DNA from: Paenibacillus peoriae KCTC 3763
GTDB lineage: Bacteria; Bacillota; Bacilli; Paenibacillales; Paenibacillaceae
Reading direction: 5' to 3'
DNA: 64,000 nt
Assembly: GCF_000236805.1 (NCBI RefSeq)
Contig: NZ_AGFX01000041.1
Location: 310,001-374,000, forward strand
Shown: piece after piece, positions 1 to 8,302 of the stretch
Numbering within the stretch: position 1 is the first letter of the stretch
Layout of the letters: each line of letters starts with the position of its first letter
Notes under the pieces: generated by a model
Databases searched by the model: none
Seen by the model: only the letters and a program-made list of their open reading frames with translations
Told to the model about the DNA's origin: nothing
Translations under genes and position numbers: made by a program

Positions 1-283
1 GTCCAGCATCTCTTGCTTGGAGGTAGCTGATGTCAGATCCAGCATCGCCAGCTTCATACCATGCATGGACAAATGCATATGTGAATCGGTTAAGCCTGGC
101 AGCACATAGGCGTTTTCCCAATCCACAGTTTTATACTCCTTGCCGGACAGCTGCAATTCAAGCTCCCGTGCATATCCGATGGCCTGTATGCGACCATGCT
201 GTACCACGATTGAATCTCCTTTGGAAGCCCAATCCCCATACAACCGGCCATGCTTGAACAAAACGAACGTCAACGCTGCTCAT
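1..283 (-). CDS. Amidohydrolase family protein (5' part only)
   Basis: The first 94 codons are visible; the rest lies beyond the left edge. The N-terminus has the small beta-sandwich start typical of metal-dependent amidohydrolases, followed by a VLPGLTDSHMHL motif near residues 62-73. Its two histidines (about 70 and 72) are the HxH metal ligands of the TIM barrel. The pattern fits YtcJ-like amidohydrolases, which hydrolyse amide or ester bonds, but the substrate cannot be told from this part. The ATG follows a run of A and G (AAAAGGGG) that can serve as ribosome site. Confidence 0.75.
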
Positions 284-318
284 CCCCTTTTTAAGCTATA
301 ACACTTATTCCCTTCATA

Positions 319-1017
319 TTATGCCTGTGTCGCTACTTCCAATTGTAGTGTAGCTATATCTACCTGCTGTATCTGCTGAGCAAAACGGCCATGAGCTGCA
401 CAGACAGCCATTCTATACTCTTGATCCAGTGCATACTGTTTAAAATGACAGTACTCGGTGGTGAAGCCATCAGTCGTGAAGCCTATGAACGAATGTGCCC
501 TCAACTCGAATGAAAAAGACTTCAACGGTAGTGTTAATCCCTGTCCCTCGGCCTTCACAAAGCTTTCCTTAAGCGTCCATAGATCATAAAAATAGGATAA
601 GCGACTGTCTGCATCCTGACGCATTAGCGCATCATACTCTGCATCCGAAAAGCATACCCTGCCTACCTCAAAATCAATAGGACGGAGCTGCTCAATGTCG
701 ATGCCGAGCGGATGATCATCAAGGGCGCATACCACCCATTTTCCCGAATGAGAAACATTAAAATGGAATGCTGGCGTATTCAACAAGGAAGGCTTACCAA
801 AAGCATTGTATGTAAACTGAAGGCTGGCATTAGGTAGCTTTAATTGCCGACAAGCCAGCCATCTTAACAGCACATCGGCGTATAAGCCCCTCAGAGCGTC
901 TTCCCGACGCAAAAAACGATCCAGCTTCTGCTGCTTTTCCAGTGAAACCCGATTTAACAGTAACTCATAGTGAGCTTCTGCCTCCGGCTTGCTTGTATCA
1001 ATCGCGTATATTTCCAT
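319..1017 (-). CDS. sfp: 4'-phosphopantetheinyl transferase, Sfp type
   Basis: Transfers the 4'-phosphopantetheine arm of CoA to a serine of carrier proteins, activating NRPS, PKS and fatty-acid carrier domains. The 232 residues match the family length of about 225-240. The signature parts are visible: FHFNVSHSGKW (about 84-94), the Mg-binding GIDIE (105-109) and LWTLKESFVKAEG (about 146-158, with the WxxKEA/S-K pattern). Paenibacillus of this group make many nonribosomal lipopeptides, which need this enzyme; no NRPS gene lies in the window. It is transcribed towards the amidohydrolase gene, 36 bases away, so the two may be co-transcribed. Confidence 0.93.
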   Translation of the reverse strand: MEIYAIDTSKPEAEAHYELLLNRVSLEKQQKLDRFLRREDALRGLYADVLLRWLACRQLKLPNASLQFTYNAFGKPSLLNTPAFHFNVSHSGKWVVCALDDHPLGIDIEQLRPIDFEVGRVCFSDAEYDALMRQDADSRLSYFYDLWTLKESFVKAEGQGLTLPLKSFSFELRAHSFIGFTTDGFTTEYCHFKQYALDQEYRMAVCAAHGRFAQQIQQVDIATLQLEVATQA

Positions 1018-1200
1018 GGTCGCCTCCTATGCCATAATGGATATCAGCCCGTTCGCAACACTCACCGTTCGATTGAAGTCTGTCAGATATGGATGGCGTG
1101 TGCCGTGTACATGGTCAATATACTACTCTAGCACTTTCCATTCAATATGGATACAATTGGGATAAGCAGCTCTTTAAAGCTACTTTATAGAACTCAGTTA

Positions 1201-1214
1201 TGTAAGCGTTTAAA
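1201..1214 (+). promoter_or_regulatory. cre-like CcpA operator candidate
   Basis: TGTAAGCGTTTAAA matches the catabolite-responsive element pattern TGNAANCGNTNNCA except for one base. It lies 27-40 bases upstream of the GH43 start codon, where bound CcpA would block transcription. This fits a secreted carbohydrase that is shut off by a preferred sugar. Called by eye only. Confidence 0.45.
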
Positions 1215-1240
1215 AAACACACATAGAGGAGGACGAAACA

Positions 1241-2707
1241 ATGAAATACGATTTTGTTCGCTTGCTGTGTATTATGCTTACGATTTTGCTGACGTTGAGC
1301 ATTTTTCAGATGTTTTCACCTAAAATCGCTTCAGCAGCTTCAGCGAATGTGATGAATGGCATTCAGTTTAAAGATACTGCTGGAAACGTCGTTCATGCCC
1401 ATGGGGGCGGTATGATTAAAGTGGACGGTTACTATTATTGGTTTGGTGAAAACCGCAATCCCAATGGTACGTTCAAAGCGGTATCTGCCTACCGTTCCTC
1501 AGATTTGAAAAACTGGGAGTTTCGCAAAAACGTGCTGACCAGCAGCTCGGCAGCTGAACTGAATGTGTCGAATATTGAGCGTCCAAAGGTGATATACAAT
1601 GAAAAAACACGCAAATACGTATTGTGGATGCACAAGGAAAACGGAGTAAATTACAACGAGGCTCGAGTTGCAGTTGCCACCTCCGATACTGTGGATGGCG
1701 ATTATACGTATCTAGGCAGCTTCCGTCCTCTGGATCACGACTCCCGCGATATGACGGTATACAATGACAACGGAACGGCTTACCTGATCTCGGCGACGCG
1801 TGTGAATGCCGATCTGAACATTTATCGGCTGACACCGGATTTTCTGCAGGTTGAATCGCTCGTGACCACACTGTGGCCGGGGCAATATCGTGAAGCTCCA
1901 GCGATGTTCAAAAAAGGAGATGTCTACTTCCTGATTACATCCGGGGCAACCGGCTGGAATCCCAATCAGGCCAAGTATGCTACGGCATCCAGCATTGAAG
2001 GAACCTGGAGCAATACGATGAACTTCGGGGATAGTACAACCTATGGTTCACAGTCGGCCTACGTCATTCCAGTTGAAGGTACGCAGACGACCTCGTACCT
2101 GTATTTGGGTGACCGTTGGGCGGGGGCATGGAGCGGTCCTGTGCAGGATTCGCAATATGTGTGGCTGCCGCTGCGTTTTCCAACCGCAACTTCATTAGCC
2201 ATGGACTGGTTTGACAGCATTAATATCGACACCGCCAGTGGTGTAGTAGAGGGTGTAACCACGCCAATGGTCATTGACCCGGACGCCTACTATCAACTGG
2301 TAAGCCGCAAGAGCAATAAGCCGCTGGGCATCATTGGCAGTGCAACGACAGACGGCGCGGATGTGGAGCAACGCGCGGACTCGGGAACTGCCAGCCAGCA
2401 ATGGCAGCTTAAGGATGCAGGCGGCGGATATTATAAAATGGTGAACCGCAACAGCGGCAAGCTGATTGGTGTTGAGAGCGGTGCCACAACGGATGGTGCA
2501 GTTATCGAGCAGTGGAGCGACGGAGGCTGGTCCAGCCAGCATTGGCAGCTGATATCCGTAACCGGAGGTTATTACAAGCTGAAAAATCGGGCGACTGGCA
2601 AGCTGATCGACATTTCCGAAGGTGCCACCGCCGATGGAGCCAAGGCCATTCAATGGGTCGATAATGGCGGGACGAATCAGCATTTCCGCGTAGTCAAAGC
2701 AGAATAG
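1241..2707 (+). CDS. Secreted GH43-like glycoside hydrolase with C-terminal RICIN lectin domain
   Basis: Exported plant-polysaccharide enzyme. Residues 1-33 form a signal peptide with an SAASA-type cleavage region. Residues about 38-345 form a five-bladed propeller of GH43 type; the opening AGNVVHAHGGGMI and YYYWFGENR resemble the exo-beta-1,3-galactanase branch (GH43_24-like). Residues about 348-488 form a beta-trefoil RICIN/CBM13 module with three repeats ending in Q-x-W or a variant (SQQWQL, SQHWQL, NQHFRV). The third repeat has lost its Trp. A strong AGGAGG lies 8 bases before the ATG, with a cre-like site upstream and a hairpin terminator after the gene. Arabinogalactan side chains are a likely substrate by family only. 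Confidence 0.82.
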   Translation: MKYDFVRLLCIMLTILLTLSIFQMFSPKIASAASANVMNGIQFKDTAGNVVHAHGGGMIKVDGYYYWFGENRNPNGTFKAVSAYRSSDLKNWEFRKNVLTSSSAAELNVSNIERPKVIYNEKTRKYVLWMHKENGVNYNEARVAVATSDTVDGDYTYLGSFRPLDHDSRDMTVYNDNGTAYLISATRVNADLNIYRLTPDFLQVESLVTTLWPGQYREAPAMFKKGDVYFLITSGATGWNPNQAKYATASSIEGTWSNTMNFGDSTTYGSQSAYVIPVEGTQTTSYLYLGDRWAGAWSGPVQDSQYVWLPLRFPTATSLAMDWFDSINIDTASGVVEGVTTPMVIDPDAYYQLVSRKSNKPLGIIGSATTDGADVEQRADSGTASQQWQLKDAGGGYYKMVNRNSGKLIGVESGATTDGAVIEQWSDGGWSSQHWQLISVTGGYYKLKNRATGKLIDISEGATADGAKAIQWVDNGGTNQHFRVVKAE

Positions 2708-2721
2708 CTCAGGTTAGACAC

Positions 2722-2783
2722 AAAAGGAGCCGTATTCCGAGCAGATCACGGATGATTGCAACGGAAAACCGGCTCCTTTTTTA
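2722..2783 (+). terminator. Rho-independent terminator candidate after the GH43 gene
   Basis: AAAAGGAGCCG at 2722 pairs with CGGCTCCTTTT at 2770, followed by a T-run. The loop is long (about 37 bases), so the hairpin is less compact than usual. It starts 15 bases after the GH43 stop codon. Confidence 0.6.
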
Positions 2784-2827
2784 CGTAAAAATGATGAAGA
2801 ATGATGAAGCTGATGATTTCTAGTACG

Positions 2828-3343
2828 TTACGCTTCCCACGGATAATCTGTCGTCAGGAAACTCGCCAGCTGCTTGCTTTCTTCCCTGCGCTGACGCCGT
2901 ATGGCTGCGCGCGATGGAGCCGTCTGGTGCAGTTGCATTTCCTCTTCTGTTTCCGGAATCACCTGCGGCACGGTCACTTTACGGTTGTGCTCGTCCAGTG
3001 CCACAAAGGTCAGAAAGGCCGTAGCGGCAATCTTGCGGTCGCCTGTCATTAGCCCTTCGCGGATCACCTTTACGAATACCTCCATCGAGCTGCGGCCTGT
3101 CCAGGTAACAAATGCCTCCAGCGTGACGGAATCGCTCGGATGAATAGGCAGTAGAAAATCCACCGAATCCGTAGAAGCCGTAACCGTGTTCGTACGACAC
3201 AGCTTGGCAGCAGCGATTGATGCGATATCGTCGATATACGACATCAGTCTGCCTCCGAAAAGTGTGTTGTGATTGTTAATATCATTGGGAAATACACGGG
3301 ACGTCTTGAAGCAGTAGGCTTCTCGGATGTACTTGCTTTCCAT
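2828..3343 (-). CDS. Acyl-CoA thioesterase, hotdog fold (YkhA-like)
   Basis: Hydrolyses fatty acyl-CoA to free acid and CoA in the cytosol. The 171 residues carry one hotdog domain (about 10-125). The conserved NDINNHNTLFGGRLMSYID stretch (about 20-38) contains the Asn and Gly pattern of the BFIT/YkhA-type thioesterases. The C-terminus is basic and polar (RRQRREESKQ) and presumably sits outside the fold. The ATG is preceded by AGGAAAGAG. Substrate chain length cannot be read from the sequence. Confidence 0.85.
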   Translation of the reverse strand: MESKYIREAYCFKTSRVFPNDINNHNTLFGGRLMSYIDDIASIAAAKLCRTNTVTASTDSVDFLLPIHPSDSVTLEAFVTWTGRSSMEVFVKVIREGLMTGDRKIAATAFLTFVALDEHNRKVTVPQVIPETEEEMQLHQTAPSRAAIRRQRREESKQLASFLTTDYPWEA

Positions 3344-3445
3344 GGGTTCTCTTTCCTCACTTTTCCTAGTTGCTATCTTTTAATATCTCAGGATTTTGCA
3401 AAATCCTCATACGGAAGCCTGTTTTAGGCTATTCTCATCATCCCA

Positions 3446-3994
3446 CTAATCCGCATAATAAATCAATACATAAAAATCCGCATCCTCATCCGAATCATTG
3501 CGGTAGGTATGTATGTCGGACACCTGAAATTGTATGGCATCCCCTGCGCTCAGCTTGAGCTGTTGCCCTTGCATTTCAAAGTACATTTCCCCGCGGATCA
3601 TGAGAATCGATTCTTCTCCCAGATGCTTCTCTGCCTGGTGCGTAAACCCCGGCTTCAGACTTACCGTGAACACCTCGAACTTCTTTTCCGAATGATACGG
3701 GAATACAGGGTACACAAAATAGTTGCCGTCCTCATCAATAACCGGATGCAGGTCTTCCCTGCTAATTTTCGTGATTTGCGGGGGGTCTTCTTTGAGAAAG
3801 GTGGAAAAGGATACGTGCAAGCCGTTCGCAATTTTCCAAAGTGTGGTCACTGTAGGATTGGACTTCCCTTTCTCAATCTGAGCCAGCATACCCTTACTGA
3901 CTCCTGTTAGTTCAGCCACCTTATCCAGACTAAGTCCTCTTGTCTTCCTGATTTGGGCTAAATTAGAGCCGATAATGTATTGCATTGAATCCAC
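3446..3994 (-). CDS. XRE-family transcriptional regulator with C-terminal cupin domain
   Basis: Residues about 8-62 form a lambda-repressor-like helix-turn-helix (LAQIRKTRGLSLDKVAELTGVSKGMLAQIE). Residues about 105-180 form a small beta-barrel cupin of the type that senses small ligands. The 182-residue length is typical of this class, whose members usually control nearby amine, amino-acid or transport genes. The start is taken as GTG at 3994, because GAGGAGG lies 8 bases before it, whereas the next ATG would be 17 bases away. It is divergent from the AraC-type gene. Target genes are unknown. Confidence 0.88.
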   Translation of the reverse strand: MDSMQYIIGSNLAQIRKTRGLSLDKVAELTGVSKGMLAQIEKGKSNPTVTTLWKIANGLHVSFSTFLKEDPPQITKISREDLHPVIDEDGNYFVYPVFPYHSEKKFEVFTVSLKPGFTHQAEKHLGEESILMIRGEMYFEMQGQQLKLSAGDAIQFQVSDIHTYRNDSDEDADFYVLIYYAD

Positions 3995-4179
3995 AGATCA
4001 TACCTCCTCGAATCCAAATGTCTATATAAGAAGAATACACAAAAGACTGTCCGCTGTAATTAGTTTTGTCTACACGATTCGTTATCCTATCCAATGTTGG
4101 ACATATTTAGACTAATCTACTATAATAGTCATTTAGTGCATGCTCATTAATAAATTCCTTAGAGCGCGAGGCTATACAA

Positions 4180-5037
4180 ATGAAGGAAAATATCGAAGTA
4201 GTGAAATTCAAAATTACTGAAAATAAAACAAAAGAATTTTCAATCCAAACCCTCGATGAAATAATGACACCTCAAAATATTCCGCTTTCAACTAAACATC
4301 ATCGTATAACCTTCTATACTTTAATATTTATCACGAACGGAAGTGGGACACACGAAGTTGATTTCAAAGAATACCCTGTCCAAACAGCAGACATTATTTT
4401 TTTTGCAAAGGACCGAGTTGAAAGGTTTGTGGATTTTAAACATCTCGAAGGTTTCTACCTCAAATTCACAGAAGAATTTCTCTATAAGACACTTGGCAAT
4501 TATGCTTTGGAAGTAATAGATCTCTTTAGACAAACCTATATATTTCCCGTTTTGTCATTGATCAATTCGATGGTTTCCTCTCACGTTACCTTACTGAAAG
4601 ACTCTTTTGACACCTATGGAAATATTGATTTTGATATCATCTCCTCCGCATTCAGAACATTGATCTTAGTAATAAGACAAAATTGTTCAATTATAAATAA
4701 AACGATTCAACTTAATAATTCACTTTTTATACAACTTGTTCATCTCGTAGATCATCACTTGCATGAGTATAAAAGCGTTGAAGATTATTCAAAGCTAATG
4801 AATGTTTCCAAAAAAACAATAAATCTGTTAACGAAAACTTCCCTCAATCTGTCGGCCAAAAGTTTTATCAATGAACGTATACTTCAAAAGGCAAAAATCT
4901 CCCTATGTTTCGAAAATAAAAGTATAGATGAAATTTCATACCAATTAGGTTTCAGTGAACCTTCTAACTTCTCACGCTTTTTTAAGAATCATGAAGGCGT
5001 CACGCCAATGGCATTTAGACGTATACACGGAAATTAA
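4180..5037 (+). CDS. AraC-family transcriptional regulator
   Basis: Residues about 185-283 contain the double helix-turn-helix of the AraC/XylS family (YSKLMNVSKKTINLLTKTSL, then SIDEISYQLGFSEPSNFSRFFKNHEGVTPMAFR split over two helices). Residues about 20-90 form an AraC-type ligand-binding barrel (FITNGSGTHEVDF, TADIIFFAKD). It starts the visibly AT-rich patch and its codons favour A and T, unlike the genes on either side, which suggests recent arrival. No effector or target is apparent; it could control the convergent GST-like gene or distant genes. Confidence 0.85.
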   Translation: MKENIEVVKFKITENKTKEFSIQTLDEIMTPQNIPLSTKHHRITFYTLIFITNGSGTHEVDFKEYPVQTADIIFFAKDRVERFVDFKHLEGFYLKFTEEFLYKTLGNYALEVIDLFRQTYIFPVLSLINSMVSSHVTLLKDSFDTYGNIDFDIISSAFRTLILVIRQNCSIINKTIQLNNSLFIQLVHLVDHHLHEYKSVEDYSKLMNVSKKTINLLTKTSLNLSAKSFINERILQKAKISLCFENKSIDEISYQLGFSEPSNFSRFFKNHEGVTPMAFRRIHGN

Positions 5038-5060
5038 TTGAGTCATTTCTGAAAAATAGA

Positions 5061-5101
5061 AAAAAACGAAAGTTATTGATTAGACAACTTTCGTTTTTTT
5101 T
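5061..5101. terminator. Bidirectional terminator between the AraC and GST-like genes
   Basis: AACGAAAGTT and AACTTTCGTT form a 10-bp stem, flanked by an A-run on the left and a T-run on the right. It sits between two convergent genes and can end both transcripts. Confidence 0.85.
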
Positions 5102-5103
5102 AT

Positions 5104-5763
5104 TCATCCTTTATAAGAGCCCGCTGGTAACGGCTGAATTGCTTTTTGACTTGCAGGCCGAGCCAAAATCCGTTCATACCATGCTGCTATATATGGGCGA
5201 CCTGGATTAATAAACCATGGTATTGCCAATTTCATCTCATTCACGAAAGCAAAAAACATCAAGTCTGCCATTGAATAAGAGTCACCCGTGATAAACTCAC
5301 GCTCATCTGCAAGATCCAGTTCTAGTTGGTTAAGACCTTTTTCGGCCATCGCTCTAAATCCACGTTGTCCCTCCGGTATAAGTATACGATTTCCAGTATA
5401 GGAATTCTCTGCATCAGTAGATCCACGCCACCATTCAATGGCCGGCATAAGAATATTCAGATATATACGGCGATACCACATATGGATAATTGCTCGTTCC
5501 TTTGGATCCTCATCGCCAAATAAAGATTTTCCTGGTGTAACTTTATCAAGATACTGGCATATTGCTGTAATTTCGGTGATGACAGTACCATCATCCAAAA
5601 TCAATGCGGGTAATTCTGCTCTTGGGTTGATATCGATATACGGTTTACGTCTGTGTTCGTATTTTTCAATGTCTATAGGTTGAATATTAACTTCACAGCC
5701 TCTTTCGACGACAAATAAGCGGGTGGTGTGGGGATTTGGCCCATAAGAATCATATAGTAACAT
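5104..5763 (-). CDS. Glutathione S-transferase-like protein
   Basis: The 219 residues have the GST layout: an N-terminal thioredoxin-like domain (about 1-80, with INPRAELPALILDDGTVITEITAICQYLD holding the cis-Pro and the ES/ET glutathione-contact motif) and an all-alpha domain (about 90-210, with SMADLMFFAF matching the N-capping box). Such enzymes are common in proteobacteria but unusual in glutathione-poor Firmicutes. The gene lies in the AT-rich patch, which fits horizontal acquisition. It may use another thiol or serve a different role. GGAGG precedes the ATG at good spacing. Confidence 0.82.
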   Translation of the reverse strand: MLLYDSYGPNPHTTRLFVVERGCEVNIQPIDIEKYEHRRKPYIDINPRAELPALILDDGTVITEITAICQYLDKVTPGKSLFGDEDPKERAIIHMWYRRIYLNILMPAIEWWRGSTDAENSYTGNRILIPEGQRGFRAMAEKGLNQLELDLADEREFITGDSYSMADLMFFAFVNEMKLAIPWFINPGRPYIAAWYERILARPASQKAIQPLPAGSYKG

Positions 5764-6072
5764 CTTTTTTCCTCCAGTTTAATCTGATTGGCTTGTTTAT
5801 TAAAATGATTGGCGTGCGCTTTTCATTTGTAGTTTAACTTACGGGGATACACATATTAATATCAAATCGTGCCTAAAAACATTCAAAATGAAACCTCTGC
5901 AAATTTTTAAGTGACATGCTTACAAACTTTTTAGTGTGGAAGTAAAAAATCTCTTTAACAGCTCCCTAGTTCATATCGCTTAAAAAACATAAAAACCTTC
6001 CATTAGAACTATTAATTCTAGTCCGCTTCTAATGAAAGGTTTTAATCTGAATTAATTAATCTGTCGTAGTCG
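5764..6072. other. Intergenic stretch between the GST-like and lrp-like genes
   Basis: About 310 AT-rich bases. The only structure seen is the hairpin at 5991-6042, listed separately. The upstream region of the GST-like gene lies at 5764-5900; no operator was recognised there. Confidence 0.5.
5991..6042 (-). terminator. Hairpin terminator after the Lrp-type gene
   Basis: AAAACCTTCCATTAGAA at 5992 pairs with TTCTAATGAAAGGTTTT ending at 6042, with one bulge. Read on the minus strand the stem ends in a short T-run and lies 31 bases beyond the stop codon of the Lrp-type gene. Confidence 0.7.
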
Positions 6073-6504
6073 TCAACACCCAAGCTCATTTTGCTGTTTG
6101 TTAATAACAATTGATATTTTATAGTTTGCATATTCGTTTAATGCTACGAGGAATTGATCTAAATATTCGTTAGATGGAAATCTGCACTCAAGAATATAGC
6201 ACCCTTCACCACTAACTTTAAAATTATTTAATACGTATCTTTCTTGCTTTTTTATAAAGGAGAGAAAAGGTTGGTGATAAAGATTATTTAAACTGATCGT
6301 AATAAAAGCGTGAATGTAACACCTTAATTTAGCTTGATTTACCTTAATAGTATACCTCTCAATTACTCCATTATCCTCTAACTTTGCAACTCTCGATGCA
6401 ACTGCTTGTCCTGTCAGATGAACCCTCTCTCCTAGCTCCTTCATTGTAATGCGACTATTTTTGGATAACTCTTCCAAAATCAGCTTGTCCGTGTGATCGA
6501 GCAT
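6073..6504 (-). CDS. Lrp/AsnC-family transcriptional regulator
   Basis: Residues 1-60 form the AsnC-type winged helix-turn-helix (ILEELSKNSRITMKELGERV, then AVASRVAKLEDNGVIERY). Residues about 65-140 form the RAM ligand-binding domain. The length of 143 residues is typical. The gene is divergent from the MBL-fold hydrolase with about 220 bases between them, an arrangement in which Lrp-type proteins often control the neighbour. The family senses amino acids or related small molecules; the ligand here is unknown. Confidence 0.88.
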   Translation of the reverse strand: MLDHTDKLILEELSKNSRITMKELGERVHLTGQAVASRVAKLEDNGVIERYTIKVNQAKLRCYIHAFITISLNNLYHQPFLSFIKKQERYVLNNFKVSGEGCYILECRFPSNEYLDQFLVALNEYANYKISIVINKQQNELGC

Positions 6505-6727
6505 TTTTTATCAAATCCTTTACAATTAATACTGCGCTACTTGTGTAAATTATATCCGAAAAAAATAAAAATTAACTTCATTTGTGATGTGAGTACTATC
6601 TCATAATAAAAAAAATTACTTTCAAAATTCAAGTCAAACAAGAAAAAGACTTGATCAAATCCATGTAATTAGGAATAGCTCAGAATGTAAAATATTTATA
6701 AATCCAATACAAAAGGAGTTATCATTC

Positions 6728-7489
6728 ATGAAAATAAATCAAATTCGAAATGCAACTATTGTAGTTGAATATGCAGGCAACAAATTTTTAATTGATCCAA
6801 TGCTGGCCAATAAGGGAACCTACCCTCCTTTCCCCAATTCTCCAAGACAAGACCAAAAGAATCCTATAATAAGTCTGCCAACATCAATTGATAATATTAT
6901 CAGTAACGTTGATGCTGTCATTTTAACTCACCTCCATCTGGACCACTTTGATGATGCTGCCAAAGAAGCATTGCCAAAAGATATCAAAATGTTTGTTCAA
7001 AATGATGAAGATGCCAATGAAGTAAAAAATGCTGGTTTTGTAAATGTAGAGGTGCTTCAAGAAAATACTGTCTTCAAGGAGATCCAACTGGTTAAAACCA
7101 AAGGCGAGCATGGAAGAGGAGAAATATTGAAAATTGCTGGTCAAGTGTGCGGCATTATCTTTAAACACTCCAGTGAGAAAACCTTGTACGTAGCTGGTGA
7201 CACCGTATGGTATGAAGCTGTTCGGGAAGTCATCGATACACACAAACCGGAAATTATCGTCGTAAATGGCGGAGATAATCAATTCTTCGAAGGCGGCTCC
7301 CTAATTATGGGGAAAGACGATATCTATGAAGTCTACAAAGCCGCTCCTGACGCGAAAATTATTGTTGTCCATATGGAAGCTGTAAACCACTGGGCTCTAT
7401 CGAGAGAAGAATTAAAAAGCTTTTTGAATGAAAAAGGAATTGCTGCTCATGTGGCGGTACCAGATGACGGAGAATCCTACGTATTTTAA
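6728..7489 (+). CDS. MBL-fold metallo-hydrolase
   Basis: A 253-residue metallo-beta-lactamase-fold protein. The metal site HLHLDHFD (about 65-72) is clear, and further ligands are likely at GEHGRG, VAGDTVW (about 157-163) and the His in VVHMEAVNHW (about 215-224). The fold resembles the UlaG/YtnP-like branch. The family includes lactonases, phosphodiesterases and other hydrolases, so the substrate is open. AAAGGAG precedes the ATG. It is followed after 21 bases by the broken SnoaL-like gene, and a shared transcript is likely. Confidence 0.87.
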   Translation: MKINQIRNATIVVEYAGNKFLIDPMLANKGTYPPFPNSPRQDQKNPIISLPTSIDNIISNVDAVILTHLHLDHFDDAAKEALPKDIKMFVQNDEDANEVKNAGFVNVEVLQENTVFKEIQLVKTKGEHGRGEILKIAGQVCGIIFKHSSEKTLYVAGDTVWYEAVREVIDTHKPEIIVVNGGDNQFFEGGSLIMGKDDIYEVYKAAPDAKIIVVHMEAVNHWALSREELKSFLNEKGIAAHVAVPDDGESYVF

Positions 7490-7510
7490 AAGATAGAAAG
7501 GAACATTATT

Positions 7511-7924
7511 ATGTCGGTTGAAACCAATAAAGAATTAGTTCGTCGTTTTTACGAAACAATTGAACAAGAAAACTATGAAGCACTTAAGGATTTTTGCCAC
7601 CAAGACTTTGTGTTTTATCCACAGCTTGATACTCCATTTCATGGGGTAGAGGGACTTATAGCATAAGAAAAGAAAAATTTTGATGCTTTTCCAAACTTCA
7701 AAATGCCGATTAAAGCTATGCTAGCAGAAGGAGATCAAGTTGCTGTTTATTTGATATTTGAAGGTACACATACAGATATTCCTTTCAAAGGAATACCCGC
7801 TACAGGAAAAACAATTAGATTTTCTCTGATGATGCTTTTGCGTATAGATGGTGGCAAGATTATTGAGAAAAGAGCTCATTTTGATATACACGACATTCTC
7901 CGGCAACTTGGCTTGAACTCCTAA
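7511..7924 (+). pseudogene. SnoaL/NTF2-like protein gene interrupted by one in-frame TAA
   Basis: A ribosome site (GAAAGGAA) and ATG at 7511 open a frame reading MSVETNKELVRRFYETIEQ, a typical SnoaL-like start. At codon 52 (7664-7666) the frame meets TAA. The same frame then continues without a shift to 7924 (FDAFPNFKMPIKAMLAEGD, then FKGIPATGKTI), completing the normal 137-codon cone-shaped fold. A single base change would therefore restore the gene. The downstream part (ATG 7703) lacks a ribosome site. Either a recent nonsense mutation or a sequencing error explains it. Intact members are small cyclase, isomerase or dehydratase-like proteins. Confidence 0.82.
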
Positions 7925-7973
7925 CTTTTAACAAGATAACTGTGATAGATTCTATAACTGGCAACGATATTGA

Positions 7974-8009
7974 GAAAGAGGCCTTCAAGAATTTGAGGCC
8001 TCTTTCTGC
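7974..8009 (+). terminator. Rho-independent terminator
   Basis: GAAAGAGGCC (7974-7983) and GGCCTCTTTC (7997-8006) form a perfect 10-bp stem with a 13-base loop. It ends the MBL/SnoaL transcript; the T-tract is within the stem end and short. Confidence 0.75.
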
Positions 8010-8108
8010 TTCTTCTCATACCCTAACCAAAATGGTACTTCGCTTCTTGTGAGGGCTCGCGTCTCCTTTAGCTTAAGCCGGGACAGGTACTGGTGTGGGA
8101 AGAAGGGA

Positions 8109-8210
8109 TCAAAATAGGACGATTCCTCCTGCGGCTGCCAACAAGATCACGGCGAACGGATGAATTTTGTATTTGATTATCGTGGACAGCTTGTTCGCAA
8201 TAGGAAAAAT
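8109..8210 (-). pseudogene. Decayed 3' tail of a membrane-protein gene
   Basis: On the minus strand an open frame of about 33 codons ends at TGA 8111-8109 and reads KLSTIIKYKIHPFAVILL followed by a hydrophobic Ala/Gly-rich end. It resembles the last transmembrane segment of a transporter; chromate transporters are one possibility from memory. It has an in-frame stop at its start, no start codon and no ribosome site. The remaining bases of the 7925-8302 gap hold the terminator at 7974 and the azlC promoter region. Confidence 0.4.
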
Positions 8211-8302
8211 TCAATATAACATACAAACGTATAATATATTGATTAATTTTAAGCTTCCGTTGTATACTGTTATAAAATTTATACACTGGAGGTCAGGTTG
8301 AA

